A DNA stretch of 64,000 bases from Lojkania enalia (Eukaryota > Ascomycota > Dothideomycetes > Pleosporales), in assembly GCA_010094045.1 (NCBI GenBank), contig ML986585.1, positions 219,196 through 283,195 on the forward strand. Reading direction: 5' to 3'. Below are positions 1 to 12,345 of this stretch, one piece after another. How positions within the stretch are numbered: the stretch's first letter is position 1; each line of letters begins with the position of its first letter. The position numbers and the translations under genes are program-made. The notes below the pieces were generated by a model that worked only from the letters and a program-made list of their open reading frames with translations, was not told the origin of the DNA and did no database searches.

Positions 1-1703
1 TACTTGAGATTTGGTGAGCCTGCATATGATGAAATCGGCCATCTGTATTTGAGACGAAGCTCCTGCGAATCTTCGTGAGGCAACAATTTAGATTAAGGAA
101 AAGCTACGAGATCTAGCAGGGCGAGTCAAAGTCCACATGGCTAATGCTGAATATAGAAAGCTGCAGGATGATAAATGCCGTGCCAGCCTATGCAGTTCCT
201 AGGGTATATGACCCGTTGAGGTTCTATGAGCAGGAGATTGGGGAGCCACCGTTCGAGCATACCTGCTAAAATCCTTTTCAATCAAGGGCGGGGCAATAGT
301 CAGTTTCCCAATAGCTCTATCACAACAGCTGATTTCAACTCGAGGACGACCCGAGCTATGTTCGTAAACTTTGAGGCTAGGTTGGTAGTTAAAACTTGCC
401 ACCATCCTCTATAAAGTAGCACATGCCTCCTGTGGGTTGTAGTATAAGTATGACGAGGGATATTGAGAACCATTTTCCACGGCAAACAAATCACTTAGAG
501 AACTAATTAGGGTGTCATCAAAAGTTGTTTTGTCCAGCGCTACGCTCTATTTAAATCCTACTCAACCAATGGCATGTTACGTATTTGAAGGCCAGAAGAG
601 CCTCTATATATGTACATAGGCCCCGATGTATTATTTGGGTCGATTGAATTTCAAGGAGACATCGGATAGTGTGTTGTAGACATGAGGATAGTTATTCGCA
701 CTTTCAATCCAGCAGGAAACAGCGATATTTCGAATGACTAGGTATGGAAATCCAGCAGCAAACTTTGAACGGAAATTCCTTCTCGCCAATTATGTTCGAC
801 ACGGAAATCGCCAGTATGAGATAGACTATCTTTGGCCTAGCAAAATCATTCGGACATTCAAGAGGGATATCCCATGGCCATCATCCCCCATCGAGCTTAT
901 GCTTATGTAGAGGTAGCGGACCGTGCATTCCCGCATGGGAACAAGGATTTACCACGTCCCTATCCTGCTTCTAGCATGAGTCCTATATCTCACCATTGCG
1001 TCTCGGGGATTTAAGCCCTTTACTACCCTCGGCCCAAACTACGAGCATAAACCCAGATGGCGATATTTTGGGCAGTCCACACGTATGCATCACTCAGCCA
1101 TGTTTTGCTTGCTTACATGCCTCGCAGCACATACCCAAGACGCAGAAGGAGAAGCCAACAAACGGGCTGAAAAGGCTCAAGAAGATATAGGCGTAGTCTT
1201 CCCGTCCGAGGGTGCAACAGAGTATATCAGGAATAGTAGCCAAAAGCCTTTCTTGACAATATTGACTCGGCTTTGTATAGAGTGCAGCCATCCTGACCCG
1301 TTTCTCCTAAAGAAAAATTAATATGCATGTCGAGGCTCGATTCTTGAGTTCCAATGCAAATCACACCGACTAGCTAAGTAGGTCGGAACGTTGGACGTCT
1401 TTGACCCACTTTGCAATAACTAAAATCGAATAATCATGAACAGACCTGCGAAAACATTTATAACACAGAGAGACTTTTGATTTAGGTAAAACGGTTTCAC
1501 GATAAGAAGTCAGGAGATTATTTACTAGATTACATGTATGAGCAATGGCATCACATAATATTCCGCCCTCGCGGAATGATGCCGAACCTCGGTCTTGGCG
1601 GATGTGGTCATCTATTGACTTTGGGGCCAACTAGGAGACGCGCCAACCCAACCCTATAGAGATTGTTCCATTGCGTGATCTTGCTTGCGCCTAAAGCAGG
1701 CAA
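1..1703. other. Gene-poor left flank, no supported gene
   Basis: Only short frames are open here. A plus-strand run around 740-900 reads as plausible protein (it includes the stretch NYVRHGNRQYEIDYLWPSK) but stops flank it and frames shift around it, so it may be part of a decayed gene. I could not assign it to a family. No RNA gene or repeat was recognised. Confidence 0.4.
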
Positions 1704-2607
1704 ATGTCGAAACTATCTCCAAGCCTCAAGGCTCTTATCATAGGTGCTGCCCATGCTCGGCCAGGGCCCGTTCCCGCTCCGCGTGGTATCGAATCGCTAT
1801 ACGGCAAAATCGAGCGCGAAGCCAAACTCCTCAAGCTAGGTCGCCCGTCATGGCTTGCTATATCGACAGCTACTACCATGACAATGAATTCCCCTAATTC
1901 AATGATAGCTTTGTACAATGTAGCTTGCCAATCAAAGCCGGATGAGGGTGTTGAGATTGCTGAGTTCATGCGGGAAGTTGGCCTCAAGTGTATAGGCTTC
2001 AATGGAGTATGTACCCCCTTATCCATGCAATGCGATAATGCTAAACGACTTGCCACAGGTTCCGCGCACAATAAACATGCTCAATGCTTTTCGGGCGGCT
2101 CTCCCTTCCTCTGTAGTCTCCTCCCTCTCAACCACCCCGACCCGCTACCCTACGCCCTCCAACATCGAATCTATAAACCACCGCGGTCGACGACTGTGGG
2201 ACTCAATATATCGCCCTCTCGAGGGCAAGCTCGAATCAAAGCTCGCCGACGCCCACCCAGACCTGCCGGTGTTCATTATAAACGGCGAATACGGCGCCCT
2301 ATTCACTGACCCTCCCCGAAACACAGGCGCAAATGTGGGCCGCATAACGACGAGCCTTGTGGCTATAGCCTGCCTACGAGCTCAGCAAGGTGTCGGTCCG
2401 CAAGTGTTGAGCCATGTGTTTGGACTAAGGAAAGCATGGGACGATGGCACATGGAAGGAGGAATCCGAGGCGGCTGGAGAAGAGGGTATACGGTGGCTCG
2501 TCAGCAATGATGGCTGCACGTGGGTGCTGGATAAAGTTGACGAGATTGTAGAAGCTATTGGAAGAGGCCAAGGCTCCACATTTGCCCCATTCAAAACAAA
2601 ACTTTAG
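1704..2607 (+). CDS. AhpD-like (carboxymuconolactone decarboxylase-fold) family protein
   Basis: Two exons, 1704-2006 and 2059-2607, give 283 residues. The 52-base intron starts GTATGT and ends CACAG, and it falls between codons, so the frame runs from CIGFNG into VPRTINM. The product matches a fungal family annotated as AhpD-like: an N-terminal [12 protein letters not shown] segment, then [53 protein letters not shown] and [23 protein letters not shown] see no CxxC peroxidase motif, so a redox role is doubtful. No signal peptide is evident; a cytosolic or mitochondrial protein is likely. The start was chosen as the first ATG of the conserved opening [12 protein letters not shown]. The biochemical function is unknown. 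Confidence 0.82.
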
Positions 2608-3073
2608 AGCAGGTATCCAAACGGACAGGCGATTTCGTAGCCGTCGGGTCCGAGATTCATGTCTAAAAAGAGCCTTCAACCGACTATCACCATCAAACAT
2701 ACCCATCTCAAACCCTTGGCGAAGAGACATGATGGGTTATTAAGTTGTGCAGATATATGGTCTATACAGTGGAATGTTTAGCAAGCACAACATTCAATCG
2801 AAGACCAAATGCGAAGCCTTAGTCAGGGCTCAGATACGACTCTAGTATCAAATAAATAAAGCTCAATAGTTGTAGCTAATACACGACTCCTTCAACGTGT
2901 AGGTATAGTGACACCGCTCAGGATGTCGGACTATGCATACACCAGTATTTCTTTCACTTTCTATTCGTATATATATCCCCAGTCGGATAGTTCCGTGAAT
3001 ATCACCTTTTGGAACCTGCCGATATATACAACCAACCCTGTTATAAGGCCAACTCACATCAGATCACACCACC

Positions 3074-3644
3074 AGACTATCACGGCGCATCCCTCCCAAA
3101 TCCTCCTATCTCTTACTACCAGCCGAGATACGGCTCAAAATCTACAGTTGCATGGTCTATCCATCTCGAAAGCGACTCAAAAATTATCAAGGCCTCTACT
3201 CCTGTCGCTAAGTCCAGGAAGAATTCGAACACATTTCAAACCCTACCGTTTCCACCTCAAGGGTATCAAGAAACACTAGCCCTATCCTAGTTACCCAGTA
3301 CACACCTCCTTCCTCAACGCCAAAACTCCCCCCTACATCCTTGTACCCAAGAAACTCGCTAATACGACAAACCTTCGTGTGGGAGTTTTTGTCATGTCGG
3401 AAGAAAGAAACAGAGAGCCGTGTTCCTTTTGACATTGCAGCTGCCGTCATTGACGTTGTTGTTTTAGGATCTGGAAAACCATGAGCCATTTCGGCCGGAG
3501 AACTTCTACGATTTCAAGAGGGCTTTAACGCTTATTGGGTGGGAACATAGCCGTGTTGATATTTTCAGGGAGAAGGTTAGGCGCTCGAAGGATAGGGGTA
3601 GCTGGATTGAGAAGAGCAGAATTAGTTATCGGAAGAAGGTGTAA
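3074..3644 (+). pseudogene. Broken F-box-like (LPAEIR motif) protein
   Basis: The plus frame from about 3074 reads SYLLLPAEIRLKIYSCMVYP, the hallmark opening of a large Pezizomycotina family of F-box-like proteins. It then reads YQGLYSCR, meets TAA at 3209-3211, and continues in the same frame with VQEEFEHI. In relatives this is an uninterrupted CRQ-type helix, so a CAA-to-TAA change is the simplest reading. The frame stays open to about 3471, where it stops. From about 3470 to 3644 another frame carries a basic coding-like tail ending WIEKSRISYRKKV. One nonsense change plus one frameshift argue for a dead gene. An unrecognised intron could account for the second break but not the first. No start codon is proposed. 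Confidence 0.5.
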
Positions 3645-4540
3645 TTGAGGTGGGAGCAGTCTGATAATGAAGGATAGGCGGTGAGGTTCAATTCCGTATA
3701 TTGGCGGGTAAGGTGCTGCAAAGGTGGCGAGTGACCAACATATCAGTGCATGTATTTAACAGTTCAAAGTATTCTTCCAAATCCCACCTATAATTCGCAT
3801 TCTTAAGGTCCACCCCTATGGTGTAGCTAATAATCTTTTAGAGTCAAGTTGACTGTGCCCTACACGTGACTTTCATATCCATGGTTCGCCTAGCGTTTGA
3901 ATTGTTGAGCCCTGCAATCTCAAATAGATGAATTCAACCGGAACAGCTTCCGGCTCTTTAAAAATCCAAACTACTTTGTTTTTTCAATCACTGTAACGTT
4001 ACTACGTGTTCGACCATTGTTTCCGTCCTGCCGTCCACAGAAGCGCTACTACAATTTATATATACTTGTGGTCTCCGTCTAGAAACCCGACATTATGACT
4101 ATGGTCTAGTTTCCTGTGGCTCAGGCCCTTCAATTGATGGCAATGGATCGGCATTTATTATGCATGACTATTAAACAAGCCTAAACCTAGTCCCTCCGAC
4201 TTGGATCAAAGGAAATTTTCCACTGCTAGCCTATCACTACGCGATCCATGAGCACGGCTCCCACACTGCTAGGCCCTTGCACGTATTCATTTAATTCTGA
4301 GGCCCCAAAGTGTATAGCACAATATGGACATTGCGTCAGCTTCGAAAGCGGAAAAACTCAAGCTTTACAATTGCACAAATGTGCTGTGAGAGGCCACTCT
4401 TAAAATCTAGACAACCTCCCTATAGCTATAGTGCCATCTAGTGGTTCTATGCCGCCCCTCATTTTAGTGCATTGGAGCTGACCGAAGGCGATTTATATTC
4501 TTAAGAACATCTGCCTTTGGTAATTAAATGAGGTTTCGAC
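3645..4540. other. Intergenic, no gene seen
   Basis: Short frames only. The last few hundred bases should hold the promoter of the FAD oxidase that begins at 4541, but I do not see a clear TATA box or other element there. Confidence 0.4.
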
Positions 4541-6498
4541 ATGGCACCTCACTTATCTTCTCTTCTTCTTACAGCGTGGTTTCTATCGACGCCGTCACTC
4601 TCCCGGACGTTATTCAAATACGAACGTACACAACTTACAAGAGAATATGTAGAATCTTTACCAAAGGAAGACTCAAAACTATTCGCATTCCAAGATCAAG
4701 TCATCGCCCCCAATACAACCGACAAACGGTGCCGCTACGGGCCTAGTGACGGAAAATGGCCCTCAGAAAAAGCGTGGCAAAAATTGGTCAAGCAATTGAG
4801 CTCTGATGATGCTCTTATCCAGACCGTACCGCAAGCGTCAGTATGCTACGGCGATGCAAAAAACGATGTGAAATGCCAGAATCTCACCAAGGATTGGAGC
4901 AACTCATACACACATATTGATGATCCGACAGAAATCCTATCGCCGATATACCAAGGCTTGACATGCCAACCACCATCAATATACAATAGCGGGAGCTGCA
5001 CGCTTGGAGGGTACCCATCGTACGTAATAAAAGTGCAGACTGTACTGGATATACAGCTTGGCATCAATTTTGCGAGGAATAATGAAATAAGGCTAGTCAT
5101 AAAGAACACTGGGCATGATTTTGTTGGAAAGTCTGCAGGAGCCGGGTCGATGAGTATATGGACGCATGGATTGAAGGACATTCAATTTTTTGACAATTAC
5201 GTTGATGAGTCGGGATATAACGGACCTGCTTTTAAGGCTGGAGCTGGCGTCCAGGCATTCGAATTGTACAAGGCAGCCAACGACCACGGTGTAATGGTTG
5301 TCGCAGGCGAAGGAGAGGTATGATCTACTTCATATACTGTTGAACATTTCGACTTAACGTACGGCAGACTGTTGGGATAATGGGGGGGTATATTCAAGGA
5401 GGAGGACACTCACCGTTAAGCTCACTCTATGGCATGGCCGCCGATCACGTCCTCGGTTTCGAAGTAGTGACACCAATCGGGGAATTTTTAACTGCCAACT
5501 CAACTAGCAATCAGGATCTTTTCTGGGCACTTCGAGGTGGGGGTGGAGGTACCTTTGGCATCGTCACATCCGTAACTATAAAAGCTTTCAAAGACGTACC
5601 TGTCACGACAGCCACTTGGACCGTGGATAGCAAGAACCTTGGAAAGGATAGATTCTGGGCAGCCACCAAAGCATTCTTCGACCGGACAATAGATTATCCC
5701 AGCAATGGAACTTACAGTTATTTCACCATTGTACCTAACGGAGCAGACTACCAATTCAAAATGCAGCCGTTATTCCTCCCAAATAAATCCGCTAAGGACG
5801 TTTCCTCAATTCTTTCATCGTACTTTTCGCAACTGACAAGGCTGAACGTGCCCTTCTCCCCTAAAATCACCGAATATAGGGGCTTTTATGCAGCCTGGCA
5901 AACCGCATTCCCACTCGAGCCGCAATCAGACGTTCAATTAGCAGTCGGCTCCCGACTCTTTCCTCGCTCCAACTTCGCCTCGGAGACAGGCAGAAATATC
6001 ACATTCAACGTTCTCAAAGAAACCGTTGAATCAGGCAAGGTATTGATAGCATTCAACATGGCGCCAACCCTCGAGCGTGCCGGAAATCCAGACAACGCTA
6101 TAAATCCTGCATGGCGTACCTCCATCCTGCACATCATTACTGGCATCCGATGGGACGTAACAGCCAGTAGCACGGAGATTCTAGCAGCCCGTAGTGCCCT
6201 CACAAATGGAACGATGCAGAGGTGGCGGGATATTACGCCGGCCTCTGGCGCATATCTAAATGAAGCGGATAGGATGGAACCAAATTGGCAGCAAAGTTTC
6301 TGGGGAAATAAATATGACAGATTATTACAAATTAAAAGAGATATTGATGCCAAGGATCTGCTCTGGGCAGTGCATGCTGTGGGAAGTGAAAGGTGGAGCG
6401 TAGAGAGTGTTGATGGATTGCCAAATGAGAATGGGAAGTTGTGCAAGGTGGATGAGCCGGCTGCGGCGACGAATAGAGCTATGAGAATGCTGGAGTAG
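4541..6498 (+). CDS. Secreted berberine-bridge-type FAD-linked oxidase
   Basis: Exons 4541-5317 and 5368-6498 encode 635 residues. The 50-base intron (GTATGA...GGCAG) lies between codons. The N-terminus MAPHLSSLLLTAWFLSTPSLS is a likely signal peptide. The FAD-binding PCMH fold follows. KNTGHDFVGKSAG at about 188-200 holds His192, the expected covalent FAD histidine. GGYIQGGGHSPLSS and the ALRGGGGGTFGIVTSVT flavin motif follow, and the C-terminal third is of berberine-bridge type (BBE; ending WGNKYDRLLQIKRDIDAKDLLW). The second attachment residue, a cysteine in bicovalent members, is not seen before GGY (GEGETVGIMGG), so the flavin is probably held by histidine alone. Such enzymes oxidise sugars, alcohols or secondary metabolites with O2; the substrate cannot be read from the sequence. 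It ends 247 bases before the convergent AAA gene. Confidence 0.88.
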
Positions 6499-6745
6499 AT
6501 CATCGGTTGTGGGACAAAATGATACCTTCAAAAAAAAAAAAAAATTAGACATCATTCTAAGGGAGGAAAAAAAAAGAAATATTCTGTGTATACCATCAGT
6601 TTAAGTCTGCAGGAACATTGTTGTGATATCAAACTGGAATGCAGTTACCCCCAAATAGATCTTCCAAGAGAATATTCTGGAAAATTTGATAAACACTATG
6701 AGCTCTGCACATCAACAGAGAGACCATTTACAGGAAGAGTATTGC

Positions 6746-9700
6746 TTAACGCGCACCCTCCTCTCTCGCCCACTCATCGTCACCCACATTGTCTTTAACT
6801 TCAAGCAAGTACTTTTCAAACTTCTCCGCAACGTGAATTGCGCGTTCTAAATGCTTGCTAGTCATCTTCTCCTTCTCATATATCGCCAGCTGCCTTGCCG
6901 TACTAATTGAATTTCGAATCTGTCGTCCATTCATGGGTACCATGGCTAGTTTAGGTATATGTGCACGGATGTCCGCGAAGTCGGCGTTTTCATTGAGGTG
7001 CTCGAGGCGCTTGACAAAATTCGACCAAATTTGTGAGCGCTGCGAGTCGTCGAGATTGCGGTAGTGGAGGGCAAGCTGGATACGGGATTTGAAGGCTTCG
7101 TCGAAGGTGCCGACGCGGTTACTAGTGAGGATGAGAATACCTTGGTAGTATTCGAGTACTCGGAGAAATACTAAGCCGCGTTAGCTAGGTCCTGTTGAGC
7201 TTTGCAAGCGTGGCTTGTACCAGATACAAGTGCATTTCTCTGGAGATTCGCCAAGGAACGCGTCTCCAAGAAGACATCAGCTTCGTCAAGAAGCACGACT
7301 ACAATTTGTTAGATGGAAACCCCATTTGCATGGTTTATGGTCTTACCGCAGTCCCAGATTTTCCCCAAGTAGAAGACAGATTCCAGGTACTAACTTTGTT
7401 AGCACGTACCCGCACCAGATTAGGACTAATGTACCTCTTCCACTTTTTCTGGATCAGTGCCCAAGTCACCGCAAGTGACCCTATAAAGCGGTTTCCTTGC
7501 AATTTCAGCCACACTGAATCTCTTTAGTAGTTGATAATCCCAGAAATCGAAAACCGAACCTTTCGGCAGTAATAGTCTTTCCCGTTCCGGGACCACCGTG
7601 AAGTAGTATAATCAAGCCATTACCCTTCCCTTCAATCACATCCGTATGTCGATCTTCCTCTAACTTCGTTGAGACCAAAGCCTTCACCATATGTTTATCT
7701 TCGGTATCCATTGCCACACTTTCGAAGGCTTCAGTGTTCCATTCCACCCAATCGATAGAATCAACGCGCAGGTTGACTAGTAAGAGTTAGCGAGGTTGTA
7801 GATGGTAGGATTCTAATAATTACTCCATCTTTTCTCCAGCATGTGGAAACCAAAAATATTTGGTGGCAACAGGTAAAAGAAGTCCTCAGAGGGTGGATCG
7901 TCACTATCCATTTCTTCCTCAGTTAGCGTTGTCCTCGCATTCCAGAAATTCTGTTTCTCGTCTTCCTTCTTTGGATGAAGCTTTCGATACGTCCTCATGT
8001 CAATCATGAAACGAATGTTTTGCTACAGAATAATCAGCGGCACGGTTTTCATAGTCGAGTATAAAACTCACAAAATATTCGTCTCCGTAGAAGTCCTTCC
8101 CGTTCACACTCACATACGCCTGGTGTCGGCAATCCCAATGAAATTTCCCACGTTCCTGTAAGTTTTCAACAGCTTCTTTCGAGGCGTATTTGAGTGGGCA
8201 AACACTGAGTTTATCGATAGCTCGAAGGATATTACGAGTTTCCAGGGTCCCACCCTCATACCCTACTTTAAGCGTTACATTCTCTTTCACGTATTCGCCA
8301 TCAAACTTCCAAAATTCGGCGTCAAACATGTACTCGTCCTTGCCTTCGACCGTGAACCCATCTTGATCAAGCTGATTCTCTCTTCCAATAAATAGAGGGC
8401 CGGTCTGTAGATAGCCACGGTCATACCCATCAATCTCTTTAATGCTAACATCGCCGGGCGTGAAAAGATATTCCAGATCGGGAATCGCAAATTTTCCAGC
8501 ATCGAAATGCTCCTGAGCTCTCTGCGACTGTTCTTTATAATAGCTCGCCACGTAATCTCGGAAGAGATACAGAAGCTGTTGATCGTTCTTTTCAAACTTT
8601 GTGCGAATCACTTCATCAACTCTCTCTGCTTCATGATACATCAGCCGGTCCGGTGGATCAAATTCGTCATCCGCGAATTTCGGCCAGGTCCAGTAGTCAC
8701 TGCCAACCCAATTGGCCATTTTGTTGAGAATCACGTGCAACCGATGATGCAGGATCGTAATTGTCGTCTTTGCAGGCGTTGGTGGTGTATTAAACCATTT
8801 TTCCTCCTCCTCAAGAGTTTCGTGAGTCCTTGAGCCAGATCTTTTGTGGTGGCCATCGCACGCATAGTCATGCCACACAAGGAATGCTTTGTCCACCTGC
8901 TGATTTTTGAAGAGATGAATGTTCGACACAAGCATATTTCCTTCCATGTGGACAACATCATTCGGAAACCTACGCCACGATGGCGTGTCTGCATAGATTG
9001 TGGGCTCCACTTGATCTTGGCAGCGTACTTTCGAAAGAACTACCCACCCACTAGGAACAGGGGGGGATCGTTCATTTAGAAGGGCCGTATTTGCTTTCTT
9101 CAGAGTCGACACCTCTTTCTTCAGTCGCGCAATCAACTGCGACGGATCCTGATCCGTGTCCGTCATCTCGTCTTCAGACTCACCCGTCGTAGTGCCGCTA
9201 CCAGTTTCATCTTCCTCGTCGATGGTATCAGACTCATTATTCGGAGTCAAAGCGGTTCCATAACCGCTTTCGAGTGCTAGCTCAGATGGTGGAGATTTCG
9301 ATGGAGATGCGCTAACCACAGCCTTCTCCTTAGCTTTCTTACCCAGCAAGTCTTGATAGTCGCCTCCAGGAGGGGAAGGAGGCGGTGGCGGTACATAACC
9401 AGGGCCAGGATAGAAGTCCAGATCCGAATAGTCGTCTACCCGTTGACCTGCATTGGAACCAGAGGAAGCTGATTGGTCACCTTGTCGGACGATTGATACA
9501 GAGTTACTACCCGGGGCGGTTTTTTTCTTCTTCTGGGGCTTTTTATAGGGTCTTGGAAAGTTTGTGAAACCCCACGAGTTGTTGTGCACAGCAGGCGCAG
9601 GTTCACCTGGCCGCACAATTCTAATGGACCCTGTACTATTTACCTTACCGGATGGTGAGATTAATGTCGCTTTGTCCCTTCGTACGGGTCCCCTATGGAT

Positions 9701-10223
9701 CGGAGGAGGGGGGTCCATGGGAATGATTGGCGGTGGAGGTGGAGGTGGAGGCTTCACCATTAGCTTTTAAGACATACCAGAAAATTTGGAAAGCTTACAA
9801 TAGGCACGCCAACCGGAGGCTAGGTAAAATTAGCGGGTTATATTTTGGGATGCGCTATCAAACTTACCGGAGGAGGAGGTGGTGGTGGCTAAATCTATCA
9901 GTCAGTCTCAATCGTATACTATAATGTACAGACTTACCATCCCAGGAGGAGGAGGTGGTGGAGGAGGTGGTGGTGGTGGAGGTGGTCCATCTGCCGAATC
10001 TGGATCTTCTAAGCTCAATGCCTCCATAAGAAGCTGAGCAACTTGATCCTTCGATCTGTATATCAAATTGCTAAGTTTTTCAAGATCATCTTTCTGTTTC
10101 CCCGCAACCGTATCTTTCGATATCGTTTTTGATGAACGGCCCTAAGTTACAGCGCATAAGCAAAGTGACAGTGACCAACCCCGCATCGAGACTTACCTTG
10201 TCAGCTCCGCCTGATCTCTCCAT
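6746..10223 (-). CDS. AAA+ ATPase with DUF7025 and polyproline N-terminus
   Basis: I derive eleven exons (listed by rising coordinate): 6746-7170, 7221-7298, 7347-7389, 7435-7513, 7560-7776, 7824-8022, 8072-9751, 9799-9819, 9868-9888, 9938-10141, 10197-10223. They total 2994 bases in one frame (997 residues). The N-terminus is a short charged segment, then polyproline spread over four exons, two of them only 21 bases. Next come an acidic disordered tract, a coiled coil (LIARLKKEVSTLKKANTALL), the DUF7025 region and a C-terminal AAA module. Walker A is GGPGTGKT (about 778-785), Walker B is VVLLDEAD (about 831-838) and sensor 1 is LILTSNR. Fungal proteins of this layout are poorly characterised; ATP-driven remodelling of a partner is the general expectation. 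The polyproline exon borders are less certain than the rest. It is divergent from the DUF7708 gene. Confidence 0.85.
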
Positions 10224-10545
10224 GGTGAACAACCACAAGGAAAGCCAGGGGCTCTAGACGGCTTAGAAAAGTACAGGCAGGTCAATCAGCTTGAATAATA
10301 GAGATGGGCACCCTGATGTGTTGAGGAAAGGTGAAAGAGGGTGCAACCCGAAGATGTTTCATAATTCTCAGCGGGTGAAATGGCCCCCACTCGTTTATGT
10401 GCAACCTCAGCCTCAGTGGCGGGGCTGTGTGATCAGGCGGCAACCTGGCGATCTGTGCTTCGATCGTGTCCTTCATAGACTCAACAAGTCTAGACGGCAC
10501 TATTCATATAATGATAATGGTCATTAAACTTGTCGGAAAGCCACA
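10224..10545. promoter_or_regulatory. Divergent promoter between AAA and DUF7708 genes
   Basis: The 322 bases lie between the start codon of the minus-strand AAA ATPase (10221-10223) and the plus-strand DUF7708 gene (ATG at 10546). Both promoters must fit here or overlap the genes. I see no clear TATA box. Co-regulation is inferred from spacing only. Confidence 0.45.
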
Positions 10546-12345
10546 ATGATGAGCGATCAAGGTCTTGTCGTTCGCTCCGTAGCGACGGAGTCGTCACAGC
10601 AAAAGTGAGTTGGATTTCATCTCGGCATTCCTATTGTGTAATGACTGATCTCTCCAAAAGCATCGCACTATTCCAAGAAGTCTTCGATAGGGGATTCAAA
10701 CTATTCATAGACAAAAACCCTCGCCATGCCTTTGATCTGCAGCACTTCCGGATGGGTTGCACTGTCCACGATCTATACGGTGCTGTCTTGAATGCGAAAT
10801 CGAAATATGAAAGTAGATCTGAGCAGAATAAGGCTCGTCGATGGTTATCCCGATTATCAAAGCGAGTCATGTTGTATAGTAACATTCTCGATACCTTTTC
10901 TCAGCACCATCCAGAGTATACGTCTCTTGCATGGGGCACATTTAAGCTTCTTTTTGTGGTGAGCGCACGGACCTCCACTGTTAGTTTCCTCCGAAACGCG
11001 AGGCTGATGGATATGCTCTAGTTAGTGATGAATCAAGAAGAGTTGATCTCAGAACTATCAAAGGCTATGAGCCGGATTGCTGACGTTCTACCAAGGCTAG
11101 AACTAAAGGCAATTACGTATCAGACAGACGAGATGAAACTATTGATTGAGTCTCTTATTACTTCTATCATCAAATTGTTTAGTCGTGTCCTTGAGTGGTA
11201 CGAGGAGGGTCGCACGAAGCATGTCGTCAATTCATTGTGGAAACCCTACCGCCTACGGTTCCAAGATTTGTGCGATGAGATTGATGAGGGGGCGAGGAAA
11301 ATCGACAAACTTGCTGAAGCACTGATGCAGGCAGAAATAAGGGAGCTGTTTTTGGTATGTCAGTCTCTCCGGCTTGAGCAAACAGATATGAAAGGAGTTT
11401 TGATAGAGCTAAAGCAAATGGTTCAAGGTAAACGCCCACATCTGAGATCGGATGTCGTGAGCTTACGATATCCCAGCAAACAACGCTATCAATGCGCCAT
11501 TAATCTTTAGTACACATCAGAACACATGCAACATTCAGCTTGCACAAATGCTTGCGTTCGTTTCGATGACGGCATTACCAGACCCGGAAACTTCGCTACG
11601 TCATTCAAGCGCTTTAAGACGACGACGAACCAGAATACGAAGCTCTCAGGGGCTTCCAAGTGGGGCTCCACTATCAAACGATACTCAAGTAGTGGCATGG
11701 GCTTCCAACCCTAGTAGCAACTTCCTTTCACTCAAAGGCAACCTCCATTCCAAGGACGACACGAAAGACGTTACTACCGGCATTCTTGAACTTCTCATTT
11801 CAATGAAGATTCCTGTTTTATGGGCTGTAAAAAGCAAGGGCTCCATAAATCTTGGTGACGACCGGTTCATCCACATACTGAAATACCTCGTCTGGCAAGC
11901 ATTACTTATCGATCCCAATATCGCGGCCGCAATTTCCGCCAGCTTCAACGCTGCGCTTTTGCAAGCAGCTCGCACGGAGGAGGATTGGTTTAATATTCTC
12001 CAATTAATACTATGCCGACTCCCCCGCGTATTCATCATCATTGACATGGACCTGCTGCATCCTGGGACAGATTCAAATATACCACCAGCACTTACGTCAA
12101 TGTTCTATCTACGATTACAGAATTTTATGGAGACCTGCAAACCTACTCTAGTGAAAGTTTTGCTAGTCAGCTACCGCCGTGCCTCAAGCGAATCTGTTGA
12201 TCAGTTATCAAACGCCATCGCTGTATCTGTTGGCTCAAAACGCCGACAGAGACTCCCTGGACCTCGCTCAAAGGATCTATTCTCAGCTTTAAAAACAAGA
12301 CTAGAGCAATCGAAGCCTACTAGTAGTCCTGTGTACATGACCTAA
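10546..12345 (+). CDS. DUF7708 (NLR-type N-terminal domain) protein without NACHT
   Basis: Exons 10546-10604, 10661-10958, 11022-11456 and 11521-12345 give 538 residues. The introns are 56, 63 and 64 bases. The third uses donor GTGAGC at 11457 and acceptor CATCAG at 11520, the only pair I found that keeps phase and removes stops. The N-terminal half matches DUF7708, which usually precedes NACHT or ankyrin parts in fungal STAND proteins: TSLAWGTFKLLFV, NQEELISELSKAMSRIADVLPR, then a helical stretch with KLFSRVLEWYEEGR. The C-terminal half (QMLAFVSMTALPDPETS, then LELLISMKIPVLWAVKSK) follows the part found in stand-alone members. No Walker A or NACHT motif is present, so it is a short member, not an NLR. 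Partner or signalling role is unknown. ATG 10549 is an alternative start. Confidence 0.78.

Noticed and set aside
1704..6498. Secondary-metabolite cluster formed by the AhpD-like gene and the FAD oxidase
   Set aside because: No core synthase, transferase or regulator lies nearby; closeness alone is not enough.
11428..11510. Intron of the DUF7708 gene using donor GTAAAC at 11,428
   Set aside because: Joining it to TTTAG at 11,510 brings in a stop; donor 11,457 with acceptor 11,520 restores the conserved reading.
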